Shown here piece by piece: positions 5,604-6,175 of a stretch of 6,175 nucleotides of DNA. Source of the stretch: Caulobacteraceae bacterium (GTDB lineage: Bacteria; Pseudomonadota; Alphaproteobacteria; Caulobacterales; Caulobacteraceae); assembly GCA_028291305.1 (NCBI GenBank), contig JAQGII010000416.1:1-6175 (forward strand). Reading direction: 5' to 3'. The stretch's first letter is position 1. Every line of letters starts with the position of its first letter. A program made the translations under genes and the position numbers. The notes beneath the pieces were generated by a model. It saw only the letters and a program-made list of their open reading frames with translations. It was not told where the DNA came from and did no database searches.

Positions 5604-6175
5604 ATGCGTCTCTCCTCGACCGTTCCCGCCACCCTGGCCCTGACCGCAGCCCTGGGCCTCGGCGCCTGCAGCGTCGCCCGCGAGGCGGTGATGGGGCCGA
5701 CCATGTCGCCGATGGGCTATCCGGCCCAGCTGATGCCCCAGGAGCAGGTCGTTCTGTCGGCCTACCACCACGACACCCCGCCGCCGCCCGGCTCGCCCAA
5801 TTCCCTGTGGCGGATCGGCGCGCGGACCTTCTTCAACGACCAGCGCGCGGCCAAGGTCGGCGACATCCTGACGGTGCTGATCACCATCGACGACAGCGCC
5901 CAGGTGTCCAACGCCACCACCCGCGAGCGCAAGGTCGGCAGCAACGCCGCCATTCCCCACTTCCTGGGTCTGGAATCCACCCTGGGCAAGATCCTGCCCA
6001 AGGGCTTCGATCCGACCAACGCCATCGACGTGAGCAGCGACAACACCAATTCCGGCACCGGCACGGTCAACCGCCAGGAGAAGATCAACCTGACCGTGGC
6101 CGCGGTGGTGACCAAGGTCATGCCCAACGGCAACCTGGTGATCCAGGGGCGCCAGGAGGTGAAGACCAACGCCGA
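5604..6175 (+). CDS. flgH: Flagellar L-ring lipoprotein FlgH, C-terminus cut by window edge
   Basis: FlgH forms the L ring in the outer membrane, a bushing for the rotating rod. The frame is open from ATG 5604 to the right edge (190 full codons plus two bases); family members are usually about 220-250 residues, so perhaps 30-60 residues are missing. A lipoprotein signal is visible: hydrophobic residues 7-21 ending in the lipobox LGAC with Cys22 as the lipidated residue. The family core follows: SLWRIGARTFFNDQRAAKVG then DILTVLITIDDSAQVSN (about 70-108), and TVNRQEKINLTVAAVVTKV with PNGNLVIQGRQEVKTNA near the cut. GAGG (5594-5597), overlapping the flgA stop codon, lies six bases before the ATG and fixes the start. 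It is the fourth gene of the flgF operon. Confidence 0.96.
   Translation, partial: MRLSSTVPATLALTAALGLGACSVAREAVMGPTMSPMGYPAQLMPQEQVVLSAYHHDTPPPPGSPNSLWRIGARTFFNDQRAAKVGDILTVLITIDDSAQVSNATTRERKVGSNAAIPHFLGLESTLGKILPKGFDPTNAIDVSSDNTNSGTGTVNRQEKINLTVAAVVTKVMPNGNLVIQGRQEVKTNA

Noticed and set aside
1..6175. A previously undescribed defence, mobile or RNA-based system
   Set aside because: Every long stretch is explained by flagellar genes or by the one divergent promoter region; no spaced repeats, tRNA or rRNA, transposase, or island-like change of composition was seen.

Overview
The window is a compact, GC-rich flagellar locus from an alphaproteobacterium. It is most likely from the Caulobacterales (Caulobacter, Phenylobacterium or a relative). 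This rests on three things: the gene order fliL-fliM-DUF6468-MotE-like divergent from flgF-flgG-flgA-flgH, the character of the proteins, and an intergenic region with both a CtrA-type half-site and a sigma-54 promoter. The genus is inference from memory; the flagellar identity is clear from the proteins.

Layout. Positions 1-3021 hold four genes on the minus strand, transcribed right to left: fliL (3021-2383), fliM (2383-1331), a small membrane/coiled-coil protein of the DUF6468 type (1334-789), and a MotE-like protein that runs off the left edge (792-1). All three junctions overlap by 1 to 4 bases (TGATG or ATGA), so this is one tightly coupled operon. Positions 3022-3251 are the only substantial non-coding stretch, a 230-base divergent control region. 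Positions 3252-6175 hold four plus-strand genes: flgF, flgG, flgA and flgH, the last cut by the right edge. They also form an operon, with gaps of -1 to 14 bases.

How the genes work together. The left operon builds the motor side: FliM is the C-ring switch protein, FliL is the stator-associated inner-membrane protein, and the two small proteins have a single N-terminal membrane anchor plus coiled coil, consistent with motor or stator accessory roles. The right operon builds the rod and outer ring: FlgF and FlgG are the proximal and distal rod, FlgA is the P-ring chaperone, and FlgH is the L-ring lipoprotein. In Caulobacter early (class II, CtrA) genes are switched on before rod and ring (class III, sigma-54/FlbD) genes. 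The intergenic region fits that split: a TTAACCAT CtrA-like half-site faces fliL, while a near-consensus -24/-12 promoter, an IHF-like site and an ftr (FlbD)-like element face flgF.

No mobile element, RNA gene, CRISPR array or clear terminator was seen. The window is an ordinary, well-preserved flagellar locus. Its least understood parts are the two accessory genes downstream of fliM.
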